The notes: generated by a model not told the origin, from the sequence alone. Positions 41,712 to 50,325 are shown, numbered from the stretch's first letter. The stretch: DNA of 64,000 nucleotides from Pseudomonas_T sp032052615 (GCA_032052615.1 DAMBWF010000004.1:62001-126000); one strand, 5' to 3'. A program made the numbers and translations.

Positions 41712-42512
41712 TCAGCGAGGCACCGGCAGCACGCCGAAGATGATGCGGTAAAGCACGCCCAGGGTCAGCACGGCGAAGGGGAAGGTCCAGATCAGGCCGA
41801 TACCGAAGGGGATGGCGCTGAGCATCATGACCACGCTCACCGCCAGGAACAGGCCGAAGACCTTGAACCAATGCTGGGTGATGGCCTTGCGCGAGGCTTC
41901 CAGGGCCTGCCAGGGGGACAGGCCGCGCTCCACCACCAGCGGGATCGCCAGCACGTAGCAGAAGGCCAGGTAGATGCCCGGGATCACGAACAGCAGGTAG
42001 CCGATGGTGGTCAGCAGGGTCATCAGCAGGGCGGTGACGATCACCGGCACGGTGCGTCCGAAGTGGCTGAACAGTTCGTTGAAGCGAACCGGCTGGCCCG
42101 CCGCGCGGCGGATACCCACCATGCTGATGCCGGCCATGAAGGGGTAGGCGATCGCGGTGCTCAGCAGGGTGAAGACCAGGAAGCCGAACAGCAGGGCCAG
42201 CAAAGTGAACCCCGAGCCAGCGCCGCCGCCCAGCATGCCGATCCCGAGCACCCCGGCGAAGCCGGCCATGCCCAGCATCGATAACAGGCTCATCAGCGCC
42301 CAGAGCGCGACGTACATGACCACCAGGCCGCCGATGATGATGCCCTTGGTGCCGCTGACCAGCCTCCAGGCTTCGCTCATCAACCCGCCGATTTCGAAGT
42401 CGTAGCCGCGGCTCAGGGCTTCCTCGATGGACGGCACGGCGGCCTGGGCGGTTTGTTCCTGCAAGGCGCTGCCGGGCGCCGCATAAGGGTTCTGCGCAAG
42501 GACATCAGTCAT
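41712..42512 (-). CDS. Multi-pass membrane protein (BPSS1780/DUF975-like)
   Basis: The 266-residue protein starts MTDVLAQNPYAAPGSALQ, a short proline-rich lead with the NPYAAP motif often seen in small multi-pass proteins, and then has five or six hydrophobic helices. The segment VIPGIYLAFCYVLAIPLVVERGLSPWQALEASRKAITQHWFKVFGL is typical of DUF975/BPSS1780-type proteins. No catalytic motif is visible. It is transcribed in the same direction as the RDD operon, 72 bp before it, and diverges from sbcB. Confidence 0.75.
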   Translation of the reverse strand: MTDVLAQNPYAAPGSALQEQTAQAAVPSIEEALSRGYDFEIGGLMSEAWRLVSGTKGIIIGGLVVMYVALWALMSLLSMLGMAGFAGVLGIGMLGGGAGSGFTLLALLFGFLVFTLLSTAIAYPFMAGISMVGIRRAAGQPVRFNELFSHFGRTVPVIVTALLMTLLTTIGYLLFVIPGIYLAFCYVLAIPLVVERGLSPWQALEASRKAITQHWFKVFGLFLAVSVVMMLSAIPFGIGLIWTFPFAVLTLGVLYRIIFGVLPVPR

Positions 42513-42650
42513 GGTTTTTCTCTTCCGAAGGCTGTAAAAAGCGGCCCACATGCTAGGCATGCGCGGCGGCCACGGCAAGTTGCCACCATCCGCATTGTGC
42601 GCGCCTTCAAAGTTTGCCGCGCCGGCCAGCCCGGCCCCAAGGACTACCGC

Positions 42651-44081
42651 GTGACCTCCACCCTTTTCTGGTACGACTACGAGACCACCGGCATCGACCC
42701 GCGCCGCGACCGGCCCCTGCAGGTGGCGGGCATACGCACCGACGAATCCCTCAACCCCATCGGCGAGCCGCTCAATCTGTACTGTCGCCTGTCCGACGAC
42801 ATCCTGCCTCATCCGGCGGCCTGCCTGGTGACCGGTATCCGCCCCGCGACACTGGCGGAAAAAGGGCTGGACGAGGCGCACTTCGTCGCGCGCCTGCACG
42901 CCGAACTGGCGCAGCCCGGCACCTGCACCGTCGGCTATAACAGCCTGCGTTTTGACGACGAGGTCACCCGCTACACCCTGTACCGCAACTTCCACGACCC
43001 CTACGGGCGGGAATGGCAAGGAGGCAACAGCCGCTGGGACCTGATCGATCTGGTGCGCACCGCCTATGCCCTGCGCCCCGAGAGCCTGAACTGGCCGGAA
43101 GAGCAGGGGCGGGTGAGCCTGCGCCTGGACCTGCTCACCCGCGCCAACGGCATCGAGCACACCCATGCCCACGATGCGCTGTCCGATGTGCGTGCCACCA
43201 TCGCTCTGGCGCGGCTGATTCGCGAGCGGCAGCCTCGTCTCTATGCGCATTTCTTCCGCCTGCGGCATAAACAGCGCGTCCAGGAACACATTCGCTTGCT
43301 GCAACCGCTGGTCCACGTGTCAGGGCGTTTCGCGGCGGACCGGCATTTCCTCTCGGTGGCCTTGCCTCTCGCCTGGCACCCGCGCAATCGCAATGCCTTG
43401 GTGCTCCTCGACCTGGCCCAACCCACCGAATCGTTCCTGGAGCGAGACGCGGCGACCTTGAAGCGGCTGCTCTATAGCCGTCGCGCCGACTTGGCCGAGG
43501 GTGAGCTACCGGTGCCGTTGAAGCTGCTGCACATCAATCGCTGCCCGAGCGTGGCGCCGCTTTCGGTGGTGCGTGAGGAAGATCATCGACGCCTGGGGCT
43601 GGACTTGGCGCTCTACCGGGCGCGGGCATCCCAGGTGCGCGAGACGCAGGCCCAGTGGCGGGACAAGCTGGCGCATATTTACGGCGGCGACGAGTTCGCC
43701 CTGGTGAACGATCCGGAACAACAACTCTACGAGGGATTCCTGGGGGATCGGGATCGGCGTTTATGCGAGCGGGTGCGCCAGGCCGATCCACTGGAGTTGG
43801 CGAGAGAGGCATGGCCATTCGACGATCCGCGCCTGCCCGAACTGCTGTTCCGCTATCGAGCCCGGAACTTCCCTTGGACATTGAACGAGGACGAGCGGGC
43901 GCGCTGGCAGACATTCTGCCGGAATCGCTTGAGCGCGGTGGAGTGGGGCGCGCCAAATACACTGGAGGACTTCGATAAGGCACTGGCGGAGCGCCTGGGG
44001 GACGCGGATACACGCGACAGGTCGCTATTGATGGAGTGGCAGGCCCATGCCCGGCACATGCGGCAGCGCTATGGGTTATAA
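42651..44081 (+). CDS. sbcB: Exodeoxyribonuclease I
   Basis: Degrades single-stranded DNA 3' to 5' and takes part in repair and recombination. The 476-residue product has the DEDDh exonuclease motifs: FWYDYETTGIDP (Asp, Glu), VGYNSLRFDDEVTRYTLYRNFHDPY and THAHDALSDVRATIALARLI (His, Asp), and the SH3-like and C-terminal domains of ExoI. Translation probably starts at GTG 42651 (TSTLFWYDYETTG); earlier starts in frame would add a Cys/Arg-rich stretch that is not typical. It precedes mvaT, the order seen in P. aeruginosa, and is separated from it by a strong shared terminator. Confidence 0.94.
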   Translation: MTSTLFWYDYETTGIDPRRDRPLQVAGIRTDESLNPIGEPLNLYCRLSDDILPHPAACLVTGIRPATLAEKGLDEAHFVARLHAELAQPGTCTVGYNSLRFDDEVTRYTLYRNFHDPYGREWQGGNSRWDLIDLVRTAYALRPESLNWPEEQGRVSLRLDLLTRANGIEHTHAHDALSDVRATIALARLIRERQPRLYAHFFRLRHKQRVQEHIRLLQPLVHVSGRFAADRHFLSVALPLAWHPRNRNALVLLDLAQPTESFLERDAATLKRLLYSRRADLAEGELPVPLKLLHINRCPSVAPLSVVREEDHRRLGLDLALYRARASQVRETQAQWRDKLAHIYGGDEFALVNDPEQQLYEGFLGDRDRRLCERVRQADPLELAREAWPFDDPRLPELLFRYRARNFPWTLNEDERARWQTFCRNRLSAVEWGAPNTLEDFDKALAERLGDADTRDRSLLMEWQAHARHMRQRYGL

Positions 44082-44095
44082 CCCTGTGAGCCGCC

Positions 44096-44129
44096 AATAA
44101 AAACGCCAGCTTTCGCTGGCGTTTTTATT
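44096..44129. terminator. Bidirectional terminator between sbcB and mvaT
   Basis: Perfect 15-base arms AATAAAAACGCCAGC (44096-44110) and GCTGGCGTTTTTATT (44115-44129) around TTTC. There is a T run on both strands. Confidence 0.95.
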
Positions 44130-44140
44130 CGAGGCTTCGC

Positions 44141-44518
44141 TCAACCCAAGAGGGTGGCCCAGCCTTCAACTTCGTCGCCGCCCCATTTGGCTTTCCACTC
44201 TTTCAGTGTCTTGTGGTTGCCGCCCTTGGTTTCGATGACTTCCCCGGTGTGGGGGTTCTTGTACTGCTTGACCTTGCGGGCCCGCTTGCTGGCAGGTGCG
44301 GTCTTGACGCTGCGCGGTGCCTTGCCGGGCTTGGATTCGGGATCAAGCAAGGAAACGATGTCGCGAAGGGATTTCTGATACTCGCCCATGAGGCCGCGCA
44401 ATTTCCCTTCGAACTCTAGTTCTTTTTTCAGTTTTTCGTCTTGGGACAGGGCCTTCAGGCGCTCTTGCAGTTCTTTGATCTGCTCTTCTGTAGTGCGATA
44501 TTCATTGATCAGCGACAT
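44141..44518 (-). CDS. mvaT: MvaT, H-NS-like nucleoid protein
   Basis: MvaT binds A+T-rich DNA and silences horizontally acquired genes in Pseudomonas. The 125-residue protein begins MSLINEYRTTEEQIKELQERLKALSQDEKLKKE, a coiled-coil oligomerisation domain, has a flexible Lys/Pro/Ala-rich linker (KPGKAPRSVKTAPASKRARK) and a C-terminal DNA-binding domain with the minor-groove loop TKGGNHKTLKEWKAKWG. Upstream DNA (44519-44778) is notably A+T-rich, as expected for an autoregulated mvaT. It diverges from purU. Confidence 0.95.
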   Translation of the reverse strand: MSLINEYRTTEEQIKELQERLKALSQDEKLKKELEFEGKLRGLMGEYQKSLRDIVSLLDPESKPGKAPRSVKTAPASKRARKVKQYKNPHTGEVIETKGGNHKTLKEWKAKWGGDEVEGWATLLG

Positions 44519-44778
44519 GACGGCTTACCTTGTACATGGGGAGGAACAAATTCATTGGGCAATAATAGTCAGCCCATTTAAACAAGTAAACACGAGGGGA
44601 AAATTTTGTTGGAATAATCAACTTGTAAATATTTCGTCAAGCGCCCGCCGCGAGAGTTCAAACCGTATGAATATTCGCCAGGCAATTATCGGGCTTGCCG
44701 GGCGCCGAGGCTCGGAGTTACTGAAGTTTTCCCACGCTCTGGCTAGAATGGCCGCTTCGTGAAGTTCTGGAGTTACCC
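44519..44778. promoter_or_regulatory. A+T-rich divergent mvaT-purU control region
   Basis: 260 bp without a gene, with the lowest G+C in the window (44560-44680 in particular). On the minus strand TTGACG near 44640 is a plausible -35 for mvaT. On the plus strand TAGAAT (44744-44749) is a plausible -10 for purU, 30 bp before its start. MvaT binding to the A+T-rich part is inferred, not shown. Confidence 0.45.
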
Positions 44779-45630
44779 ATGCGCACTTTTCGGCTGGTGA
44801 TCGCCTGTCCCGACCGGGTCGGTATCGTCGCCAAGGTCAGTAACTTTCTGGCCACCTATAACGGCTGGATCACCGAGGCCAGCCATCACTCGGACAATCA
44901 GAGCGGCTGGTTCTTCATGCGGCACGAAATCCGCGCGGACTCCCTGCCGTTCGACCTGGACGGGTTTCGCCAGGCATTCGCGCCCATTGCCCGGGAGTTT
45001 TCCATGGAGTGGCGGATCACCGACTCCGCCGTGAGGAAGCGCGTGGTGCTGATGGCGAGCCGGGAATCCCATTGCCTGGCTGACCTGCTCCACCGCTGGC
45101 AGAGCGACGAGCTGGATTGCGAGATTCCCTGCGTGATCGCCAACCACGACGTGCTGCGCTGCATGGTCGAGTGGCATGGCATTCCCTACCACCACGTCCC
45201 GGTCGATCCTCAGGACAAGCAACCGGCCTTCGACGAAGTGTCGCGTCTGGTGGAGGAGCACCGGGCCGATGTCGTGGTGCTGGCCCGTTACATGCAAATC
45301 CTGCCCCCCGACCTGTGCCAGCGCTATGCCCACCGGGTCATCAATATCCACCACAGCTTCCTGCCGTCCTTCGTCGGCGCCAAGCCGTACCACCAGGCCT
45401 CGTTGCGCGGAGTGAAGCTGATCGGCGCCACCTGCCACTACGTCACGGAGGAGCTGGACGCCGGGCCGATCATCGAGCAGGACGTGGTACGCGTCAGCCA
45501 CCGCGACAGCGTGGAAGACATGGTGCGCCTGGGCAAGGACGTGGAGAAGATGGCGTTGGCTCGGGGCCTGCGCTATCACTTGGAGGATCGGGTGCTGGTG
45601 CACGACAACAAGACCGTGGTCTTCGACTGA
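44779..45630 (+). CDS. purU: Formyltetrahydrofolate deformylase
   Basis: PurU hydrolyses 10-formyl-tetrahydrofolate to formate and tetrahydrofolate and so balances the one-carbon pool. The 283-residue protein has an N-terminal ACT domain (about 1-80; RTFRLVIACPDRVGIVAKVSNFL) and a formyltransferase-type catalytic domain with the Asn-His-Asp active site: VIANHDVL, INIHHSFLPSFVGAKPYHQA and GATCHYVTEELDAGPII. The gene follows mvaT divergently, as in P. aeruginosa, where it is purU1. Confidence 0.95.
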   Translation: MRTFRLVIACPDRVGIVAKVSNFLATYNGWITEASHHSDNQSGWFFMRHEIRADSLPFDLDGFRQAFAPIAREFSMEWRITDSAVRKRVVLMASRESHCLADLLHRWQSDELDCEIPCVIANHDVLRCMVEWHGIPYHHVPVDPQDKQPAFDEVSRLVEEHRADVVVLARYMQILPPDLCQRYAHRVINIHHSFLPSFVGAKPYHQASLRGVKLIGATCHYVTEELDAGPIIEQDVVRVSHRDSVEDMVRLGKDVEKMALARGLRYHLEDRVLVHDNKTVVFD

Positions 45631-45704
45631 GTCGCCCGCGCCCTTCCTCGCGGCTCCGGCGTCCAAGCCGGGGCCGGCTACCCGGCGTCTCGCCAGGAGG
45701 CCCG

Positions 45705-45908
45705 ATGAACGACCCCTTCAAGCGTGGCGCGTCCAGCCCGCCCCCGGTCCTGGGAGAAGGCTGCGTGCGGCGTTACGACGTATCGGAGCTGGACGAGAGC
45801 TACGGCACCGAGTTCCCCGGGGCCGAGCGTCTCTGGAAGCGCTTGCGGGACGAGCGAGGCGCCGGCGACGGCGACGAGGGCCCCGAGGCCCCGGACACCG
45901 CCGGCTGA
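45705..45908 (+). CDS. Small conserved hypothetical protein
   Basis: A 67-residue, charged, probably disordered protein starting MNDPFKRGASSPPPVLGEGCVRRYDVSELDESYG. It has no signal peptide or membrane helix and I recognise no domain. A perfect AGGAGG lies 6 bases before the ATG, so translation is likely. It follows purU by 74 bp on the same strand and converges with the DUF1244-HopJ gene one base away. The coding call rests on the ribosome site, codon pattern and fit between neighbours. Confidence 0.65.
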   Translation: MNDPFKRGASSPPPVLGEGCVRRYDVSELDESYGTEFPGAERLWKRLRDERGAGDGDEGPEAPDTAG

Positions 45909-45909
45909 G

Positions 45910-46539
45910 TCAGCCTTTGCGCCGCAGCGGCGGCCGTTCGAAATGCACGCCGGCGAGGCCATGGGCGATCAGTGCGCGGATGTTGGCGTGATCGGTCCCA
46001 TGAGGTTCGCCCTGGACGCTGCGATAGTGCTCGCCGAACGCTAGCAGCGCGTCTTCCAGGCTGAAGTCTTCCAATAGCGCCAAGCCCAGCAGCTTGCACG
46101 ACCCCTCGTTCTGCCCGGCGGCGTTTTCCACCTCGCCGTTGCGGAAAGCGCTCGGCTGGTACTCGTAGTGCTGGTCGATGAAGGCCAGGGTGTCGGCGAA
46201 CAGCGGGGCGCCGGTGCGCAGGGAGAGCAGGAAGTCCTCCAAGGCGCGGGCCCGGGCGCCGCCCTGGAAGGCGGCCTTCTGCGCGTCGCTGGCCTCGGTC
46301 TGGTAGCGTGCCTTCCAGTCTGCGTAGGGCATGCCGTAGATACGTTCCCGCGCCTCGTCCATCTCCAGGGGCACGCCACGCTCGTCGGCGGCGGCCTTGT
46401 ACCACTTCGACAGGCAATTGCGGCAGAAGCCGGCCAGGTTCATCAAGTCAATGTTCTGCACGTCGGTGCGCTCGCGCAGGTGTTGCACCAGGCGGCGGAA
46501 CGCGGCGGCTTCCAGTTCCTGGCGTTGGAGATCGGTCAT
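45910..46539 (-). CDS. DUF1244-HopJ fusion protein
   Basis: One uninterrupted 209-residue chain that joins two families usually found as separate small proteins. Residues about 10-95 are DUF1244, with the hallmark TDVQNIDLMNLAGFCRNCLSKWY and ERIYGMPYADWKARYQ. Residues about 99-204 match HopJ (HopPmaJ) with IDQHYEYQPSAFRNG, AGQNEGSCKLLGLALL, AFGEHYRSV and GTDHANIRALIAHGLAGVHF. Pseudomonas HopJ was named as a type III effector, but the gene is widely conserved in strains without such function. It follows folX with about 22 bp between stop and start, so it may be in the folM-folE-folX transcript. Function unknown. Confidence 0.8.
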   Translation of the reverse strand: MTDLQRQELEAAAFRRLVQHLRERTDVQNIDLMNLAGFCRNCLSKWYKAAADERGVPLEMDEARERIYGMPYADWKARYQTEASDAQKAAFQGGARARALEDFLLSLRTGAPLFADTLAFIDQHYEYQPSAFRNGEVENAAGQNEGSCKLLGLALLEDFSLEDALLAFGEHYRSVQGEPHGTDHANIRALIAHGLAGVHFERPPLRRKG

Positions 46540-46561
46540 GGCGGGTTCCTTGATCGGGAGG

Positions 46562-46933
46562 TCAGCGGTGGCTCGCCAGGGCAATGGACACCGACTCGGC
46601 GAAGCGCAGGGCGTGGGGCTTGTCCACTTCCACTTCGGCATAGCGCACGCTGGGGTGTTCCATCACCAGGTCGAGGATTTCCTGGGTCAGCCGCTCCAGC
46701 AGCGCGAAGCGGTTCTCCTCCACGTGGTGGATGATCGCCTTGGTGATGGTGCGATAGTTCAGGGCGTGCTCGATGTCGTTGTCGCGCACCGCGTCCTCGG
46801 CCGGGTAGAGGATGGTCAGGTTGATCAGCACATCCTGCTTGTTGAGGATTTCCTCCTCCTTGATCCCGATGAAGGTCCGCAGCCGCAGGTCCTTGACGCG
46901 AATGCGCGCCATGCCGGGTTCCAGGCGCATCAT
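46562..46933 (-). CDS. folX: Dihydroneopterin triphosphate 2'-epimerase
   Basis: FolX epimerises 7,8-dihydroneopterin triphosphate to dihydromonapterin triphosphate, feeding tetrahydromonapterin, the cofactor of phenylalanine hydroxylase in Pseudomonas. The 123-residue FolB/FolX-fold protein has ARIRVKDLRLRTFIGIKEEE (with the catalytic Glu/Lys region) and SVRYAEVEVDKPHALRFAESVSIAL. The start was set at ATG 46933 because it overlaps the folE stop (ATGATG) and gives MMRLEPGMARIRV; ATG 46930 or 46912 are possible. Confidence 0.9.
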   Translation of the reverse strand: MMRLEPGMARIRVKDLRLRTFIGIKEEEILNKQDVLINLTILYPAEDAVRDNDIEHALNYRTITKAIIHHVEENRFALLERLTQEILDLVMEHPSVRYAEVEVDKPHALRFAESVSIALASHR

Positions 46934-47490
46934 CGGCTCCGGTTGATCAGTTGCAGGAATTCCTGGCGGGTGGTGCTGGATTCGCGGAAGACCCCGAGCA
47001 TGACCGAGGTGACCATCTGCGAGTTCTGCTTTTCCACGCCGCGCATCATCATGCACATGTGCTGGGCCTCGATCACCACCGCGACGCCGGCGGCCTGGGT
47101 GACCCCGGCGATGGCCTCGGCGATCTGCCGGGTGAGGTTCTCCTGGATTTGCAGGCGGCGGGCGTACATGTCGACGATGCGCGCGACCTTCGACAGGCCC
47201 AGCACGCGTCCGGTGGGCATGTAGGCGACGTGAGCCTTGCCGATGAAGGGCAGCAGGTGGTGCTCGCACAAGGAGTACAGCTCCACGTCCTTGACGATCA
47301 CCATCTCGTCGTTATCGGAGGCGAACAGCGCGCCGTTCACCACCTCCTCCACGCTCTTGCCGTAGCCGTTGCACAGGTACTGCATGGCCTTGGCGGCGCG
47401 CTTGGGCGTGTCCAGCAGGCCTTCGCGTTCGGGGTCTTCGCCCAGGCCCAGGAGGATTTCGCGGTAGTGTTCGGACAGCTGTGGGGTCAT
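46930..47490 (-). CDS. folE: GTP cyclohydrolase I
   Basis: Makes 7,8-dihydroneopterin triphosphate from GTP. The 186-residue, type IA enzyme shows the zinc ligands in LYSLCEHHLLPFIGKAHVAYMP (Cys and His) and the second Cys in EAQHMCMMMRGVEKQNS. Located between folM and folX it most likely serves monapterin, rather than folate, synthesis. Its stop overlaps the folX start. Upstream it is 19 bp from the end of folM. Confidence 0.95.
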   Translation of the reverse strand: MTPQLSEHYREILLGLGEDPEREGLLDTPKRAAKAMQYLCNGYGKSVEEVVNGALFASDNDEMVIVKDVELYSLCEHHLLPFIGKAHVAYMPTGRVLGLSKVARIVDMYARRLQIQENLTRQIAEAIAGVTQAAGVAVVIEAQHMCMMMRGVEKQNSQMVTSVMLGVFRESSTTRQEFLQLINRSR

Positions 47491-47509
47491 CGAAAGGTCC
47501 TCGCGGCGC

Positions 47510-48214
47510 TCACTTGAGGTGGCGGCCGCCGTTCACGGAAAGGATAGTGCCGGTGACGTAGGGATTGTCCAGCAGGTAGCGCAGGCTCTGGTAGATCACC
47601 GCCGGGCCGGGCTCGAAACCCAGGGCGGATTTGGCCAGGGCCTTCTCGCGGTAGGCGTCGTCGTCGCCTTCGTTGAACAGGATCAGCGCCGGGGCGATGC
47701 CGTTGACCTTGATCGCCGGGGCGTAGCGGGCGGCGAAGGATTGGGTCAGGCTCTGCAGGCCGGCCTTGCTGGCGCAGTAGGCGATGTGATCGGCGCTGCC
47801 CTTGCGCACCACATCGTCGCCCAGGTGCACGATGTCCGCCGTCGGCGAGCGCCGCAGCAGGTCGGCGCAGCGCAGGTTGATCAGGTAAGGAGCGAGCATA
47901 TGCACGCCGATCATCCGCTGGAAGTCCTCGGCTTCGTGGCCCTCGCGTTCGGCGCGCCACTCGGAGGCGTTGTGCACGATCGCCCGCAGGCGGTCGGTGT
48001 GAGACTTCAGGGTGTCGACGAATGCCTCGATGCCTTGGGGCTCGGACAGGTCGGCGCGCAAGGTCAGAGCGCCGCGCTCGCGTAGGCGGGCGATGGCATC
48101 TCGCTCGCGGCGGTAGCTGACGATCAGCTCATGGCCGTCGTCCAGCAAGCGTTCGGCGCAATACAGGCCGATGCGTTGACCGGCGCCGGTGATCAGAATG
48201 GGAGCCACGCTCAT
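47510..48214 (-). CDS. folM: Dihydromonapterin reductase (FolM-type SDR)
   Basis: FolM reduces dihydromonapterin to tetrahydromonapterin with NADPH, and has some dihydrofolate reductase activity. The 234-residue short-chain dehydrogenase has the cofactor motif PILITGAGQRIGLYCAE (FolM-type GQRIG), IVHNASEWRAE, and the catalytic YCASKAGLQ (Tyr, Lys), with VTGTILSVNGGRHL at the end. A first gene of folM-folE-folX. Start ATG 48214 gives MSVAPILITGAG; a promoter-like pair lies 35-65 bp upstream. Confidence 0.93.
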   Translation of the reverse strand: MSVAPILITGAGQRIGLYCAERLLDDGHELIVSYRRERDAIARLRERGALTLRADLSEPQGIEAFVDTLKSHTDRLRAIVHNASEWRAEREGHEAEDFQRMIGVHMLAPYLINLRCADLLRRSPTADIVHLGDDVVRKGSADHIAYCASKAGLQSLTQSFAARYAPAIKVNGIAPALILFNEGDDDAYREKALAKSALGFEPGPAVIYQSLRYLLDNPYVTGTILSVNGGRHLK

Positions 48215-48250
48215 GGACGTCTCGTCGGAAGCGGAAGGTCGAGCCGGGGG

Positions 48251-48279
48251 ACGGTAGCGCAGCGCCGGCCTTTCTACAA
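48251..48279 (-). promoter_or_regulatory. Candidate sigma-70 promoter of folM-folE-folX
   Basis: On the minus strand TTGTAG (48279-48274) and TACCGT (48256-48251) are separated by 17 bases. The fit is four of six and three of six to the consensus. No PhhR-like operator was recognised. Confidence 0.35.
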
Positions 48280-48353
48280 CCACGGGAAACGTGCGGATTT
48301 GGCGGGCGCGGACGGCGAGACAGCGGCCGCCCGCGATGCGCTGAACCCTCGCC

Positions 48354-49622
48354 TCAGGACGGCGGCGTCTCGTCCCCAAGGGCCTTGTTGCGCCAACTGT
48401 CATGGCCGGGCAGCAGCAGGTTGAGGGCGATGGCGATGATCCCGCAGAGGGAAATGCCCTTGAGGCCGATCTCGCCGTTGCCGATGACGATGCCGCCGAT
48501 GCCGAACACCAGGGTCACCGAGACGATCACCAGGTTGCGTGCCAGGGAAAGGTCCACTTGGTGACGGATCAGGGTGTTCAGGCCCACCACCGCGATGGAG
48601 CCGAACAGCAGGCATAGGATGCCGCCCATGACCGGCACCGGGATGCTTTGCAGGCTGGCGCCGAACTTGCCGATGAACGCCAGGACGAGGGCGAAGACGG
48701 CGGCCCAGGTCATGACCTTCGGGTTGAAGTTGCGGGTCAGCATCACAGCCCCGGTGACCTCGGCGTAGGTGGTGTTCGGCGGCCCACCGAACAGGCCGGC
48801 GGCGCTGGTCGCCAGGCCATCGCCCAGCAGGGTGCGGTGCAGGCCCGGCTTCTTCAGGTAGTTCTGGCCGGTCACCCCGCCCACGGCGATCACTCCGCCG
48901 ATGTGCTCGATGGCCGGGGCTAGGGCGACCGGGACCATGAAGAGGATCGCTCCCCAGTGGAACTCCGGGGCGACGAACGCGGGGACCGCCAGCCAGGGCG
49001 CGGCGGCGATGGCGTGGGTGTCGACGATGCCGAAGGCGAAGGAGAGGCCGTAGCCCACCGCGACGCCGGCGAGAATCGGCACCAGGCGGAAGATGCCCTT
49101 GCCGAACACCGCCACGATCAGCGTGGTGAGCAATGCCGGCATGGAAATGAACATGGCGAGGTCGTAGGGCACCAGTTGGGCGGCGCCATCGCCGGACTTG
49201 CCCATGGCCATGTTGGCCGCCACGGGCGACAGGCCGAGGCCGATGGAGATGATCACCGGGGCGATCACCACGGGCGGCAACAGGCGATCGATGAAACCCG
49301 TGCCCTTGAGCTTCACCGCCAGGCCCAGGAAGGTGTAGATGAACCCCGCGGCCACCACGCCGCCCAGGGTGGCGGGCAGCCCGAACTCGGCCTTGGCGGC
49401 GATGATCGGGGCGATGAAGGCGAAGCTGGAGGCGAGGAACACCGGTACCTGGCGGCCGGTGACCAGTTGGAATAGCAAGGTGCCGAAGCCGGCGGTGAAC
49501 AGGGCCACGTTGGGGTCCATGCCGGTGATCAACGGCATCAGCACCAGCGCGCCGAAGGCCACGAAAAGCATCTGGGCGCCGGCGATGATCTGGCGCCAGA
49601 GCGGGTCGTCGTACTGCTGCAT
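48354..49622 (-). CDS. uraA: Uracil permease (NCS2 family)
   Basis: Proton-coupled uracil importer with about 12-14 membrane helices; 422 residues. NCS2 marks are GSSF-like loop VFLASSFAFIAPI near residue 60, helix pairs with the substrate glutamate in VPALAPAIEHIGGVIAVGGVTGQNYL (the EHIG motif) and FGGPPNTTYAEVTGAV. It follows upp by about 64 bp on the same strand, so import and salvage are likely one transcript. The order upp-uraA is common in pseudomonads. Confidence 0.94.
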   Translation of the reverse strand: MQQYDDPLWRQIIAGAQMLFVAFGALVLMPLITGMDPNVALFTAGFGTLLFQLVTGRQVPVFLASSFAFIAPIIAAKAEFGLPATLGGVVAAGFIYTFLGLAVKLKGTGFIDRLLPPVVIAPVIISIGLGLSPVAANMAMGKSGDGAAQLVPYDLAMFISMPALLTTLIVAVFGKGIFRLVPILAGVAVGYGLSFAFGIVDTHAIAAAPWLAVPAFVAPEFHWGAILFMVPVALAPAIEHIGGVIAVGGVTGQNYLKKPGLHRTLLGDGLATSAAGLFGGPPNTTYAEVTGAVMLTRNFNPKVMTWAAVFALVLAFIGKFGASLQSIPVPVMGGILCLLFGSIAVVGLNTLIRHQVDLSLARNLVIVSVTLVFGIGGIVIGNGEIGLKGISLCGIIAIALNLLLPGHDSWRNKALGDETPPS

Positions 49623-49686
49623 CGAGAGATTCCGTGGTGGGTGGGCCGTGGGGAACCGAGGCCGGCCGGGAGCGGCCGGCGGCGGG

Positions 49687-50325
49687 TCAGACTTCTTTCT
49701 GCTTGGTGCCGAAGATCTTGTCGCCGGCGTCGCCCAGGCCGGGGATGATGTAGCCGTCCTCGTTCAGGCGCTCGTCGATCGAGGCGGTGTAGATCGTCAC
49801 GTCCGGGTGGGCCTTGCTGACCGCGCGGATGCCCTCGGGGGCCGCCACCAGCACCATGGCGCGGATTTCCCGGCAGCCCGCCTTCTTCAACAGGTCGATG
49901 GTGGCGACCATCGAGCCGCCAGTGGCGAGCATGGGGTCGATGATCATCGCCAGGCGCTCGTCGATTTCCGGCACCAGCTTCTCCAGGTAGGTCCGGGCTT
50001 CGAGGGTCTCTTCGTTGCGCGCGACGCCCACGGCGCTGACCCGGGCCCCCGGGATGAGGCTGAGCACGCCGTCGAGCATGCCGATGCCGGCGCGCAGGAT
50101 CGGCACCACGGTGATTTTCTTGCCGGAAATCTTCTCGGCGGTCACCGGGCCGCACCAGCCTTCCAGGGTATAGCTTTCCAGCGGCAGGTCGTTGGTCGCT
50201 TCGTAGGTGAGCAAGGCGCCGACTTCCTGGGCCAGTTCGCGGAAATTCTTGGTGCTGATATCGGCGCGGCGCATCAGGCCGAGCTTGTGGCGGATCAGCG
50301 GGTGGCGGATCTCACGGACGGGCAT
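49687..50325 (-). CDS. upp: Uracil phosphoribosyltransferase
   Basis: Salvages uracil with PRPP to UMP. The 212-residue enzyme begins MPVREIRHPLIRHKLGLMRR, and shows the PRPP loop IDPMLATGGSMVATIDLLK and the uracil-binding end YIIPGLGDAGDKIFGTK. Start 50325 follows a GGAGAACC site; the open frame further upstream contains no homologous sequence. The A+T-rich TTTAATCTAACGC stretch (about 50362-50374, minus strand) is a candidate promoter. It diverges from hpt. Confidence 0.96.
   Translation of the reverse strand: MPVREIRHPLIRHKLGLMRRADISTKNFRELAQEVGALLTYEATNDLPLESYTLEGWCGPVTAEKISGKKITVVPILRAGIGMLDGVLSLIPGARVSAVGVARNEETLEARTYLEKLVPEIDERLAMIIDPMLATGGSMVATIDLLKKAGCREIRAMVLVAAPEGIRAVSKAHPDVTIYTASIDERLNEDGYIIPGLGDAGDKIFGTKQKEV

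Noticed and set aside
45910..46539. HopJ domain as evidence of a type III secretion effector
   Set aside because: There are no secretion or chaperone genes nearby and the domain is fused to DUF1244; HopJ-type proteins occur widely without secretion.
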